64,000 nt of DNA from Gordonia hongkongensis (GCF_023078355.1 NZ_CP095552.1:992001-1056000); one strand, 5' to 3'. Positions 44,944 through 54,958 are shown, counted from the stretch's first letter. Made by a program: numbers and translations. The notes: a model not told the origin generated them from the letters alone.

Positions 44944-45639
44944 ATGTCAGTCGCGGACACCGATCCGGCCGCCTTCCGGACGCGCGTCGTCGCCGAGTCC
45001 ATCCGGTTGTTCAGCGAACACGGGTACGAGTCGACGACCGTCGACCAGCTCGCGGCCGCCGCCGGGATGTCCCGCCGTACGTTCTTCCGGCAGTTCGGGT
45101 CGAAGGAAGACGTGATCTTCGCCGATCACGAGTCGCTGCTCGCGCAGGTCGGCGACCGGCTCGCGGCCTCCGACGAGGATCCGTGGCTGGCGGTATGTGC
45201 GGCGGCCGAGCTGGTCTTCGCCCACTTCGTCCGGGATCGCGAACTCGCGGTGCGGCGCGCACAGGTGGTGCAGGAGGTGCCCGCGCTGCGGGATCGGGAG
45301 CTGGTGACGACGTACCGCTACCAGGGTGCGTTCGAGGAGTTCCTGCGCGCACGGTTGCCCGGCGAGTCGCCGGTGCGGGTGGTTGCCTACGTCGCGGCGG
45401 TCACGGGCACCCACAACTTCCTGCTGCGGCAGATGATCCGCGGCGACGCCGAAGCCACCCCCGAACGACTGCGGGACGAGCTGCACCGAGTGGCGATGGC
45501 ACTCGGTGCCGGCGGCGCCGGCGGCGCATCGGTCCCGGGCGGCGGGTCGCGCGGACAGGTCACCGTGGTTGCCTATCCGGCCGGGATGTCTCGCTCGGAA
45601 GTCGCACGTCGGGTGGCCGAAGAGCTGGGGGAGGACTGA
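44944..45639 (+). CDS. TetR-family transcriptional regulator
   Basis: A 231-aa one-component regulator. The HTH is STTVDQLAAAAGMSRRTFFRQFGSKEDVIF near residues 30-60. The C-terminal half is a helical ligand domain, and the tail past residue 190 is Gly-rich and then basic. It is divergent from the large acyl-CoA dehydrogenase and upstream of a second acyl-CoA dehydrogenase, so a fatty-acid-responsive repressor is plausible. Confidence 0.87.
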   Translation: MSVADTDPAAFRTRVVAESIRLFSEHGYESTTVDQLAAAAGMSRRTFFRQFGSKEDVIFADHESLLAQVGDRLAASDEDPWLAVCAAAELVFAHFVRDRELAVRRAQVVQEVPALRDRELVTTYRYQGAFEEFLRARLPGESPVRVVAYVAAVTGTHNFLLRQMIRGDAEATPERLRDELHRVAMALGAGGAGGASVPGGGSRGQVTVVAYPAGMSRSEVARRVAEELGED

Positions 45640-45809
45640 CCCGGCGGAGGGCTGCGGGACATCGGCGCCGGTTTCGGGGACAATCGGCGGGGACGGGGAC
45701 TGCATCGATTGACATGGCACTCAGTGCCGTGCTGAACTGGTTGTCAACATCTGCCGGCACCCCGTGTGCCGGGAACGAACAGGCACTCGCTGTGCCGTGA
45801 GGAGTTGTC

Positions 45810-46973
45810 ATGGGCTACGGAAATCCCGACTTCAACGTCTTCGAGCTCCCGGAAGAGCACATCGCGCTGCGCGAGGCGATCCGTGCGCTCTCGGAGAAGG
45901 AGATCGAGCCGCACGCCGCCGACGTCGACGAGAACTCGCGGTTCCCGCAAGAGGCGCTCGACGCCCTCGTCGCATCGGGTTTCAACGCCATCCACGTGCC
46001 CGAGGAATACGGCGGCCAGGGTGGCGACTCCATCGCCGCCTGCATCGTCATCGAAGAGGTCGCCCGCGTCGACGCATCGTCGTCGCTCATTCCCGCGGTC
46101 AACAAGCTCGGCACCATGGGCCTGATCCTCAACGGCTCCGACGAGCTCAAGCAGCAGGTGCTACCCGGCATCGCCGCCGGTGAGGACATGGCGTCGTACG
46201 CCCTGAGCGAGCGCGAGGCCGGTTCGGATGCCGCGGGCATGAAGACCCGCGCCCGTAAGGACGGCAACAACTGGGTCCTCAACGGCTCCAAGTGCTGGAT
46301 CACCAACGGCGGCAAGTCGAGCTGGTACACCGTGATGGCCGTGACGGACCCGGAGAAGAAGGCCAACGGCATCTCCGCGTTCATGGTCCACAAGGACGAC
46401 CCCGGCTTCACCGTCGGACCGCTGGAGAAGAAGCTCGGCATCAAGGGTTCGCCGACCGCGGAGCTGTACTTCGAGGACTGCACCATCCCGCTCGACCGCA
46501 TCATCGGCGACGAGGGCACGGGCTTCAAGACCGCCCTGCAGACCCTCGACCACACCCGCCCGACCATCGGCGCGCAGGCCGTCGGCATCGCGCAGGGCGC
46601 GCTCGACCAGGCCATCGCATATGTCAAGGACCGCAAGCAGTTCGGCAAGCCGATCAGCTCGTTCCAGGGTGTCGAGTTCATGATCGCCGACATGGCGATG
46701 AAGGTCGAGGCCGCTCGCCTCATGGTCTACACCTCGGCCGCTCGCGCCGAGCGCGGCGAGAAGAATCTGGGCTTCATCTCCTCGGCGTCGAAGTGCTTCG
46801 CCTCCGACGTCGCCATGGAGGTCACCACCGACGCCGTCCAGCTCTTCGGCGGTGCCGGTTACACCCGCGACTTCCCGGTCGAGCGCATGATGCGCGACGC
46901 CAAGATCACCCAGATCTACGAGGGCACCAACCAGATCCAGCGCGTCGTCATGAGCCGCGCGCTCCTGCGCTGA
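45810..46973 (+). CDS. fadE25: Acyl-CoA dehydrogenase, FadE25-like
   Basis: A 387-aa flavoprotein for the first dehydrogenation of beta-oxidation. VPEEYGGQGGDSIA, YALSEREAGSDAAGMKTRA (FAD/acyl loop), VLNGSKCWITNGG, GIKGSPTAELYFEDC, FGGAGYTRDFPVERMMRDAK and IYEGTNQIQR with the catalytic-type Glu are all present. The composition and order closely recall mycobacterial FadE25, which sits near acetyl-CoA carboxylase genes elsewhere; those neighbours are not in this window. The ATG has GAGGAG just upstream. A terminator follows. Confidence 0.87.
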   Translation: MGYGNPDFNVFELPEEHIALREAIRALSEKEIEPHAADVDENSRFPQEALDALVASGFNAIHVPEEYGGQGGDSIAACIVIEEVARVDASSSLIPAVNKLGTMGLILNGSDELKQQVLPGIAAGEDMASYALSEREAGSDAAGMKTRARKDGNNWVLNGSKCWITNGGKSSWYTVMAVTDPEKKANGISAFMVHKDDPGFTVGPLEKKLGIKGSPTAELYFEDCTIPLDRIIGDEGTGFKTALQTLDHTRPTIGAQAVGIAQGALDQAIAYVKDRKQFGKPISSFQGVEFMIADMAMKVEAARLMVYTSAARAERGEKNLGFISSASKCFASDVAMEVTTDAVQLFGGAGYTRDFPVERMMRDAKITQIYEGTNQIQRVVMSRALLR

Positions 46974-46995
46974 TCGCCTCACCTCTCACAGGAAT

Positions 46996-47027
46996 CGCCC
47001 CGTCGGCTTCGGCCGCCGGGGCGTTTT
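46996..47027 (+). terminator. Rho-independent terminator after fadE25-like gene
   Basis: A stem of about 12 bp (CGCCCCGTCGGC and GCCGCCGGGGCG, one mismatch) with a TTCG tetraloop, followed by TTTT. Confidence 0.85.
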
Positions 47028-47151
47028 CATTCCCGCGGGACCGTTTCCCTCGCGCGGGTGCAAACCGGCGAGCGGGAAGGAAACGGACACCGCGGGAGCG
47101 GTGAGGCTGCGGTGCCTCTCGGCCTCATGCGGGTGTCGGGCCTGGGACGGG

Positions 47152-47778
47152 TCAGCGTCCGCGCGTTTGGCGAAGGCCGCCGCGTGCCACCTTGATGAGC
47201 CCGACGCGTCCGCCTCCGCTGGACGATGCGGATGCTTTCCGAGAAGGACTGTTGTCGACGATGAACTTCTTCGGTTTCGCCTTCTTTGCCGGCGGTGACT
47301 CTAGCTGGTGCATCAACGATTCCAGGTTGCGCAATCGGCCTTGTTGGCCCGCGGTCAGGCCGACCCGAATCTTAGCTGCCTGCAGAAGCTTGATTTCGCG
47401 ATGCACTTCCTCACGCAGGCGGGCTCTGTGTTCCTTGGTTGCTTTCGTGGATGCAGCGGAGTCGGCTTCGGATCTCTTCGTTGAGGCAACTGATCTCTTG
47501 CTCGCCTGGGCTTTCGGTTTGGCGGGGCGCGCCTTATCCGCCGGTTTCGGCCGGGGCGTCTCTGCGTTCGCGTCGCGAATCCGGATGGTGCGCTTCGGCT
47601 GCTCGCGACCGAACGCGACGTCGGGGAACTGCACGCGCAACTGGACGCGCTCCTTCTCCCACCGGTCGACCTGTGACACTTCTGAAGGAGTCAGGGTGCG
47701 TGTCAGGCCTTCTCGACGCGTCGCGAGAAGCAGTTGGCTGAGCTGCTCGAAGCGGGCAAGAGCGTGGTCGCGACTCAC
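47152..47778 (-). CDS. Uncharacterised basic protein
   Basis: A 208-aa protein with no family recognised. It is rich in Lys, Arg, Ala and Ser, especially around residues 65-115. A helical, charged segment (RARLREEVHREIKLLQAAKI) lies near residue 120. The tail (SSSGGGRVGLIKVARGGLRQ) is Gly-rich. There are no membrane segments. The start is a GTG with GGAG upstream. It follows the acidic 111-aa gene on the same strand, 66 bases downstream. The opposite charge of the two products is notable, but no toxin or immunity motif is visible. Confidence 0.55.
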   Translation of the reverse strand: MSRDHALARFEQLSQLLLATRREGLTRTLTPSEVSQVDRWEKERVQLRVQFPDVAFGREQPKRTIRIRDANAETPRPKPADKARPAKPKAQASKRSVASTKRSEADSAASTKATKEHRARLREEVHREIKLLQAAKIRVGLTAGQQGRLRNLESLMHQLESPPAKKAKPKKFIVDNSPSRKASASSSGGGRVGLIKVARGGLRQTRGR

Positions 47779-47844
47779 GCGGCGTCTCCTCTATCGACGT
47801 ACTTCACCAGGATGTCGGTGAACCATCGGGCTGATGGCGTAATC

Positions 47845-48180
47845 TCACGGCCTCGGTGTGAACTCGATCGTGCTCTCGTTGGGAGCGAATCCGTAAACGT
47901 TGACACCGGACCAGTCGGTGTCCACGCGTAAGACGATGCCGCCGTCGATGGTGAGGCATTCCTCGAGGTCCTCCGGTTCGAGCTCCAACTCGTCCTCGTC
48001 GGCTCCCAGAGTTTCTGCCAGCTTCGGGCTGATGTATCCCCAATGGGTGGCATCGCCGTAGAAGATGAAGAGGAGGGTCGGATCCGCGTTGTTCGGGCCG
48101 TCCTCATTCTCCGCCGGAAGACCGCTGAACGGTGAGTGGACGGCGCCCAAATAGTGCAAAGCGGTGCTCGGTAACGGCAA
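47845..48180 (-). CDS. Uncharacterised acidic small protein
   Basis: A 111-aa soluble protein, not recognised. It has an acidic stretch (ADEDELELEPEDLEECL) and aromatic-rich LLFIFYGDATHWGYISPKL. Such composition is common in immunity or inhibitor proteins, but this is only an analogy. The start is TTG at 48180, supported by GGAGG eight bases upstream, a better site than any later codon. Probably in one operon with the basic protein downstream. Confidence 0.55.
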   Translation of the reverse strand: MPLPSTALHYLGAVHSPFSGLPAENEDGPNNADPTLLFIFYGDATHWGYISPKLAETLGADEDELELEPEDLEECLTIDGGIVLRVDTDWSGVNVYGFAPNESTIEFTPRP

Positions 48181-48636
48181 TTCAGATTCCTCCAGGATGC
48201 GTCGTGACTACTCGATGTCTCGGATCACCGTAGTCTTACAGACGCTCCCGACAACCCAAGGACTGGTCGGAGGTTGAACGAGATCGCACGCTGCCGAGTG
48301 CAGGAATCCTCATCAGCAAACCCGCCGCGGCCGATACCTCCTCCACTGCGTTCGCGACTTCGCCCCACCAAGTGATCTTTGAACGATCCTCTGCTGGGCG
48401 AGGCGATGATCTATCAACGGCGCCCGATCCTGTGAACGTCGGTTGGCAAGACGTGCCGCTACGAGCGCTCGTGCTGGCCGGATCGAGAATCTGGCAGGGT
48501 GGCCGCTCCGGCAGGTCGTATACCTCCTCGAAGGCGACGGCCGCCCCGACGGTTCATTCCATCCCGCCGCTTGACGACGCCACCTCTACTTACCCGATAC
48601 ATTCACACTCAACCGAGTGAAAGAGTCACCTGACGT
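48181..48636. other. Gene-free stretch at the border of accessory DNA
   Basis: It separates the divergent small gene pair and hsdM. One short plus-strand frame (48372-48620) has no family features or ribosome site and is not called. Base composition is a little lower in GC than the backbone. I see no tRNA, hairpin terminator or repeat here. Confidence 0.5.
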
Positions 48637-49494
48637 ATGAGCACGACCAACGCCAACCTCATCTGGAGCATCGCCGAGAAGCTGCGTGGACCGTTTCAGC
48701 CGAACCAGTACGGCGATGTCATCCTCCCGTTCGCCATCCTGCGACGTCTGGACTGCATCTTGAAGCCGACCAAGGACGAGGTTCTCGCCGAGTACAAGAA
48801 ACTTGCGAAGACCAAGGTTGATCCCGACATCGTTCTGAAGACCAAGTTCAAGCTGCCGTTCTACAACACGTCGCGATGGGACTTCCGCGCTCTGACCTCG
48901 GACGCTGAGGACGTCGCCGACAACCTGCTCAATTACATCGCACGTTTCTCTCCGAACATCCGTGACGTGTTCGACGGGTTCGGCATGGAAGACCTCATCG
49001 AGCGACTCAGCAAGTCCGATCGGCTATACCTGATCGTCAAGGAGTTCGCAGCCGTCGACCTGCACCCCAAGGCAGTCAGTGGGTACGAGATGGGTCTGAT
49101 CTTCGAAGAGCTCATCCGCAAGTTCGCCGAGTCCAACAATGCCGCCGCCGGTGACCACTTCACGCCGCGTGAGGTCATTGCCCTGATGGTCGACGTCCTG
49201 TTCGCGACCGCCGACGACGCGCTCACAAAGCCGGGGACCGTCCGGACGATCTACGATCCCGCAGCAGGTACCGGCGGCATGCTTTCCACCGCCTATGACC
49301 ATCTGCTGCAGATGAACCACAAGGCCCGACCGGTGCTGTATGGGCAGGAGATCAACTCCCGCTCGTACGCCATGTGCAAGTCCGACATGATCATCAAAGG
49401 TCAGGACGTCGACAACATCTATCTCGGCGACACCCTCACCGACGACAACTTCCGCGGCCGCCACTTCGACTACCTGCTGTCCAACCCGCCGTTC
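48637..49494 (+). pseudogene. hsdM: Type I restriction system methylase, N-terminal half (hsdM, interrupted at NPPF)
   Basis: Codes for 286 recognisable residues of an adenine-N6 methyltransferase, against about 500 or more in intact HsdM. The helical HsdM N-terminal domain (IAEKLRGPFQPNQYGDVILP) leads into the catalytic domain with GDHFTPREVIALMVDVL, the SAM-binding DPAAGTGGMLSTAYDHLL and finally DYLLSNPPF. The frame then runs on as unrelated sequence to a stop at 49584. The cut lies at the catalytic motif IV, so the stump cannot methylate. No hsdS or hsdR and no C-terminal half of hsdM are in the window. Confidence 0.88.
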
Positions 49495-49564
49495 CGTAAA
49501 ATGTCGGCGTGTTGTGGCAGTGTGTGTTGCTGTGGAGCAACGCGCAGGGACACGCGGATGGCGG

Positions 49565-51028
49565 ATGTCCTATGCGCGGCCTAGCCGCCGGCAACTGACC
49601 TCCACGGTGGCGCTCGAGTACGCGCCAACGATCGATGCGCGAGAAGCTGCTGTCGGTATCCGGCCGGGGCAACCGTTCCTGCTGCCGCCTATCGGCCGAC
49701 CGGACATCGACGTCTCGCTGTTCTTCGCTTCCGACACGTTCAAGCGCCTGGCCGCCGACTCCCAGGTCTCGTATGCGATGGACCTCAAGGTGTTCCTGTC
49801 GTTCCTCGCCGTCCAAGAAGTGGATTGGCGGGATGCCACCCGCGATGACCTCGTCGACTTCGAGTTCTGGCGCCGGCGCGACGACCGCAACCCCCGGCGG
49901 GTGAGCGCGGCCAAGTTCTCGCGGGAGCTCGCTGCAATCTCCAAGTTCTACAGCTGGCAGCAGTACCGGGGCACAGTGAGTCGATCGCCTGTGGTGATGG
50001 TCGACCAGCGAAAGCATTCGGGGCCGCCGAGCCTGCGTCCAGAGCTGCTGCCGAAAAGCGTGCGTTCGACCCGGGTGAAATGGTTGACCCCACGCGCATA
50101 CATTCGGTGGCGCGACATCGGACTCGGCGGGTACCTCCCGGACGGCACGCGAGACGAGAGATGGCGCGGCCGCAACGACGGCCGAAACCTCGCCCTCGCA
50201 GAAGCCCTGTGGTCCAGTGGATTACGACTCCGCGAAGGCGGATCCCTGGTCCTCGACGAACTCCCATCATTCACCTCGGAACTGCAGTACGTCAGAGGCC
50301 GTGTCGGCGAATCGGTGGCCAAGGGCGGCCGAGGACGGGACTTCTGGATCTCGGGCCGCACCCTGAAACTGATCGACAACTACCGCGAGTCGACCCGACG
50401 CGAGGCCGTCCACCGTGCCCAGCGCGAAGGCCGCTACACGGCGATCACCACGAAAAAGGTGGTGGACCGGGTCGACAACCGCCGGATCGTCCACTACCGA
50501 GATGGTGACGGCCGGCCGGGCACCGTGCCGCTGGACAACCTCGACTGGAAGGACCGGCTCGACTTCTTCGTCGGGGGTGAGAGCGGCCTCGAGCCGTGGA
50601 TGCTGTGGCTGTCGGAAGCCGGGCTGCCTCTGCCGTACCGCACCTGGGAGGCCGTGTTCTCCACGGCCAACGCACGCTGCCACGGACTCGGAGTCGACAT
50701 CCGGTGCCACCCGCACATGCTGCGGCACTCGTTTGCGCTGCGAATGCTGGTGTCGTTGATCTACGCCCACGACAGGCGGATGGGGATCACCGCGGAGGAA
50801 CGCCGCGAGTTCCGGCATCTGTTCGGTGATCCGTGGGTGCTCGTCCAAACGATGCTCGGACACGCGAATCTGGCGACGACCCGGAACTGTTATCTCGAGC
50901 CGGTATCCGGGCTGCAGGTCGAGTTGTTCCTCAACTCCGATCCGGCCGACGGGTCGCTGATCGACGACCTCGTCTCCCGGGTCGCCCAACTCTCGCCCCG
51001 AATCCAGGACGGCGAGGGGCAGCGATGA
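49565..51028 (+). CDS. Tyrosine recombinase, first of three (TnpA-like)
   Basis: About 487 aa. The N-terminal SAM-like core-binding domain (QVSYAMDLKVFLSFLAVQEV) is followed by the catalytic domain. Catalytic residues appear as Arg in SSGLRLREGGSL, HxxR in HMLRHSFALRM, His in MLGHANLATT and the nucleophile Tyr in TRNCYLEP, a complete active site. The frame opens at GTG 49514. I chose the ATG at 49565, with GGATGGCGG ahead, as the likelier start. The stop overlaps the ATG of the second gene. Confidence 0.85.
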   Translation: MSYARPSRRQLTSTVALEYAPTIDAREAAVGIRPGQPFLLPPIGRPDIDVSLFFASDTFKRLAADSQVSYAMDLKVFLSFLAVQEVDWRDATRDDLVDFEFWRRRDDRNPRRVSAAKFSRELAAISKFYSWQQYRGTVSRSPVVMVDQRKHSGPPSLRPELLPKSVRSTRVKWLTPRAYIRWRDIGLGGYLPDGTRDERWRGRNDGRNLALAEALWSSGLRLREGGSLVLDELPSFTSELQYVRGRVGESVAKGGRGRDFWISGRTLKLIDNYRESTRREAVHRAQREGRYTAITTKKVVDRVDNRRIVHYRDGDGRPGTVPLDNLDWKDRLDFFVGGESGLEPWMLWLSEAGLPLPYRTWEAVFSTANARCHGLGVDIRCHPHMLRHSFALRMLVSLIYAHDRRMGITAEERREFRHLFGDPWVLVQTMLGHANLATTRNCYLEPVSGLQVELFLNSDPADGSLIDDLVSRVAQLSPRIQDGEGQR

Positions 51029-52827
51029 GCCCGTCGACGTCGGCCGCGTTGCCGCCCGCAAGGTACGCCCGGCCGTCGCTGGTCGACGGCTCCCTGCGAC
51101 GTGTGAACTTCGTCGATCCCGACGGCCGTAGCAAGGCCTTCGACTTCACCGATGCCCCTGCAACACCGACACTTCTCGACGACCTCGTCCGCGCATTCGC
51201 CAGCGGTGTCGCACCGGGAGGACGCTGGCAGACGGTTACGACGGCAGAGGCGGCGGCCGGCACGGTCAGACACCTGGCGCGCTACCTGACCGAGTTCCAT
51301 CCGCACGTCGTCTCCCTGGCCGATCTCGATGCCGAAGTGTGGTGGGCGTGGCGGTCGGAGAAGGACAAGAACACTCGCTGGCCCGGGCAGGTAACGATGA
51401 TGCGGGCACTGCTGGCGGAGGCGACAACGCTGCCGCAGTCGACCCGTCGAGCGATGCGCGCAAAGGCCGTGAAACCACGCAAGCGCCTCCCCGCGAATGA
51501 CGCCTACACCCGGGACGAGTTCACCGCCATCCGCAATGCGGCGAATCACCGCGTGAACCAAGCCCTTCGGCGACTCGAGGCGAACACTGCGGTGCTGCAG
51601 TGTTACCTCGACGGAGACGAACCCGCCGATGCCCCGTCGTTCCAGGTGCAGGGCACACGCTGGACGGTCGGTTCCCTGCTGGCCCACCTATCCCGCACAG
51701 GGACGATGCCGTCGCAGTACCTGTCCTGGGCGGTGAGCCGAAAAGACTGCTTCGACCTTCGCGGTGTCACCAACCCTGCGCAAGCACTGTTCCCGAGCAT
51801 CGACGAGGTGCTCAACCTGATGGTCCTCCTCGTCTGTGAGCGAGGATTCAACCTGTCGGTGATGAACGCACTGACTGTCGACTCGTTCCCGGCATCGGAC
51901 CCGGACATCGAGGGCCCCGTCCATACCGTAGGGGTGGACAAACCGCGACGAGGAACCCGGCGATACTCCAACGAAATCCTCGCCGGCGAGGCCGGGAAAC
52001 TCTGGGAACGCGCGGTCACCCTGACGCAGCCGTGCCGCGACGCACTGCACGGGATGGGCTGTCCGACCGACAGACTGCTGGTCGCCCACCGGAACAAGAA
52101 CCTCACATCAGACGGCCCATTCCGCACAGAGTGGACGACCGCATGCCTCGGCACCTCCAGTGAAAGCCAGACCGCTGACGGTCCGACGTGGACGTTTCGG
52201 CGTCTCCGGTTGACCGAGCAGGTCTTGAACCAGACGGCACGACAGAACTCCGAAACCGAGAGTGAGGACATCTACCGACGGCCGGACCCGCTCACCGCAG
52301 AGGCAGCCTCCGAGACGATCACCGCCGGGTTGAACGATGCCGTAGCACACGCACACGCCTCAATCCACGTCCGCGCGATGAACACTCGTGAGGTCGAGCA
52401 GGCGCGGCAGAACCCGGAAGCTGCGGCCGCGACCCTCGATGTCCCGGTCCACACACTCAAACTGCTCCTGGCCGGACGTCTGGACACACCGACGGCGGCC
52501 TGCACGGACTTCTTCGGCAGCCCGTTCGCCGACGAGGCCGGCCAACCGTGCCCGGCCTCGTTCTTCGCATGCTTCGCATGCGACAACGCAATAATCACCC
52601 CGCGGCATCTGCCACGTCTGGTCGTCCTCCTCGACGCACTCGACGACATCGCGACCGTGGTGGCCACTTCCCGGTGGGATCGGGACTTCGCCGAACACTA
52701 CGCACGGCTGCGCACAATCCTCACGACCAACGCCACGACCGCCGAGATCGTCCAAGCACGCAGTGCTGCCCACGACGAGGATCGAGAGATGGTCCGTCGA
52801 CTGCTGAATCGGAGGCTCGACGGATGA
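51025..52827 (+). CDS. Recombinase-family protein, second of three (TnpB-like, degenerate active site)
   Basis: A 600-aa protein. The layout resembles a tyrosine recombinase: an arm/core region (VRHLARYLTEFHPHVV), a middle catalytic-like region (LVCERGFNLSVMNALTVD, WTFRRLRLTEQVLNQ, SEDIYRRPDP) and a C-terminal segment with clustered cysteines (CPASFFACFACDNAIITPRHL) typical of these three-gene sets. The first catalytic Arg position looks replaced (GFNLS for the usual GLRxS) and no LGH motif is visible. It may therefore be a structural partner. ATG and stop both lie in ATGA overlaps. Confidence 0.75.
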   Translation: MSPSTSAALPPARYARPSLVDGSLRRVNFVDPDGRSKAFDFTDAPATPTLLDDLVRAFASGVAPGGRWQTVTTAEAAAGTVRHLARYLTEFHPHVVSLADLDAEVWWAWRSEKDKNTRWPGQVTMMRALLAEATTLPQSTRRAMRAKAVKPRKRLPANDAYTRDEFTAIRNAANHRVNQALRRLEANTAVLQCYLDGDEPADAPSFQVQGTRWTVGSLLAHLSRTGTMPSQYLSWAVSRKDCFDLRGVTNPAQALFPSIDEVLNLMVLLVCERGFNLSVMNALTVDSFPASDPDIEGPVHTVGVDKPRRGTRRYSNEILAGEAGKLWERAVTLTQPCRDALHGMGCPTDRLLVAHRNKNLTSDGPFRTEWTTACLGTSSESQTADGPTWTFRRLRLTEQVLNQTARQNSETESEDIYRRPDPLTAEAASETITAGLNDAVAHAHASIHVRAMNTREVEQARQNPEAAAATLDVPVHTLKLLLAGRLDTPTAACTDFFGSPFADEAGQPCPASFFACFACDNAIITPRHLPRLVVLLDALDDIATVVATSRWDRDFAEHYARLRTILTTNATTAEIVQARSAAHDEDREMVRRLLNRRLDG

Positions 52828-54958
52828 CGGCACGTGTCTCCGCCGCCGCAGCGGTCCCCACCGCGGTGGCCATGTCGGACTCCGATCCGATCATCCTCGA
52901 CAAGACCCGCATCGCACCCGCCCACACCGAGCCGATCTCGCGGGTCGGAGACACCCGCTGGGATCTGGCCCCGCTGCTGCACAAACCCACCATCGTGGGC
53001 TCCCGGTCCATCAACTTCGACACCTTCCCGCCGTGTTTCCGTGCGGCAGCGAAGAGCTCATCTGGCTCTGCGTGAACGTGCCCACTCCCATGGAGGACCT
53101 GGAGCGACCGACTGCGACGCGTTCCCAGCTGTCGGTCGGCTCCATCATCGTCTACGCCGGTTTCCTACGACTGTGGATGACATGGCTTGATGGACAAGGC
53201 ATCCACCGGTTCGACGGTGTGACCGACGACGTGTATCGACGCTACTGTTCCGAGGTCGCCGTCAGCGGGCTCGGGCGTGAGAGCCAGGCCAACCGACTCT
53301 TTGCTATCACTCGGTGCTGGCTGTACGGGCCGTACCTGCCTGACTCCGACACCTTGACCCGCCCCTACTGGGAAGACACCCTCGCCAGAGCCGATGTCCT
53401 CGGTGACGCCAAGTGGTCCGCGGAGAACCGCACCCCTCCGATCCATCCGCAGACCATGTCGGCGCTGCTCGTCTGGGCGATCCGGTTCTGCACCGACTTC
53501 AGCGCGGACATCATCGCAGCGGCACGCACGAAATCGAACCCACCACGTCGTCCGCGCCTCGACGGCCTGACCCCCAGCGAGCGTTTCGGCAACTACGCAC
53601 AGCACCAGAGGACGTCATCCAAGAGAATCCCGGGGTTCTACCCGGCCAATCGCCCAGGCCAACGCTGCGTCGCAAAGCAGTTCATCGGCTGGCAGCTGGG
53701 CCTGGGCACGGACGACGTCGTTCACCTCGGTTCGATGGATCGGATCTTCGGCGACCTCGATCCGATTGACGAGGCAGTGCTGCCGGTACCGATCACCGGC
53801 ACCATTGATACCCGGCCCTGGACCGGCGGCATCAACTTCTACGACGTCGACAATCTGTGCCGATTGTTGGCTACCGCGGCATTCATCGTGGTCGCGTACC
53901 TGACCGGTATGCGCGGCGAGGAATGCCGAGCGTTGCGACGTGGCTGCTGCCGCACGGCCATCGACGAGAAGACTGGGCAAACCCGGCACCTGGTCTACGG
54001 TCAAGTATTCAAGGGCGCACTCGACGAGTCCGGCAACGCCCCTCCGGCCGGCAGCGAGCGCGACCAGCCGTGGCAGGCAATCGTGCCGGTCGCCAAGGCA
54101 GTCGAGGTGATGGAAGCGCTGTATCCCGACAGTGACCTGCTGTTCCCGCTCCGGGCGTTCACGCCATTCCAGAACGCCGACGCCGACAAGGCTGTGCATC
54201 CACGGATGATTCGTGACCGCACAGCGGACCTGATTGCCTGGTGCAACGCCAAGGCTGAGGAGTTCGGGCGCACAAACGAATCGATTCCCGCCGACCCTGA
54301 GGGCCCGGTTGTCGTCAAACGATTCCGCCGCACCCTTGCCTGGTTCATCTACCGCCAACCGGGGGGACGGATCGCCCTGGGGATCCAGTACGGGCACCTT
54401 CGGGGGCACAGTACCGACGGCTACGGCTCCCGAGTCGCTAGCGGCCTACGGGACGTGTTCCCCATGGAAGAGGCCCTGGCCACTGCCGAGTACCTCGAGG
54501 CCGCCGCTACCCGCCTCGACGACGGCGAATCCGTCACCGGGCCGGCCGCTCAGCGATATCAGGACGGTGTCCGCCTCTACCACCGGCAGTTCGGTGGCAG
54601 GTATCTGACCAACCGTCAGGCCGCAGCCCTGAACGCGAACCCGCGGCTGCGGATTTACGACAACAGCGAGCAGTTCGTGACCTGCTGCTACGACCAGTCC
54701 AAGGCCCTGTGTCACCCCGATCGGGACAGAACAGCGAGGGTCGAGGCATCACCAGATGTCACCAACTGCCAACCGAACTGCGGCAACATCGCCCGGACCG
54801 ACCGCAACATCACAGACGTCGAGGCTGCAATCGAGCAGACCCGCGACGAGATCGCGAGCCCCACTATCCCGCTACCGCTGAAAGTGCGCCTGGAACAGCG
54901 AATCAGCAGCCTTCAGCAGATCATCGACCATCACCGCAACCCTGAAGGATGCCGATGA
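52824..54958 (+). CDS. Tyrosine recombinase, third of three (apparent frameshift)
   Basis: About 711 aa after repair. The N-terminal frame (52824 onward, MTARVSAAAAVPTAV) is open to a stop at 53075. The rest continues in another frame. One extra G at 53054 joins FRAAAK to ELIWLCVNVPTPMEDLERP. The catalytic domain has Arg in LTGMRGEECRAL, RFRRTLAWFIYRQ, and GHLRGHSTDGYGS, which holds the His and likely nucleophile Tyr. A cysteine-rich tail (CCYDQSKALCHPD, NCQPNCGNIARTDRNI) may bind zinc. Both ends are ATGA overlaps, so the gene belongs to the coupled set. Confidence 0.82.

Noticed and set aside
47030..47100. Imperfect inverted sequence around GTTTCC and GGAAAC as a second terminator or attachment site
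   Set aside because: Arms are interrupted by several mismatches and no T run follows; the terminator at 46996 already explains the transcript end.
48372..48620. Possible 82-aa gene between the orphan pair and hsdM
   Set aside because: No ribosome site, no recognisable family, low-complexity translation.
49495..49584. Read-through tail of the truncated HsdM
   Set aside because: About 30 Cys-rich residues unlike any HsdM; most likely out-of-gene translation of the element edge.
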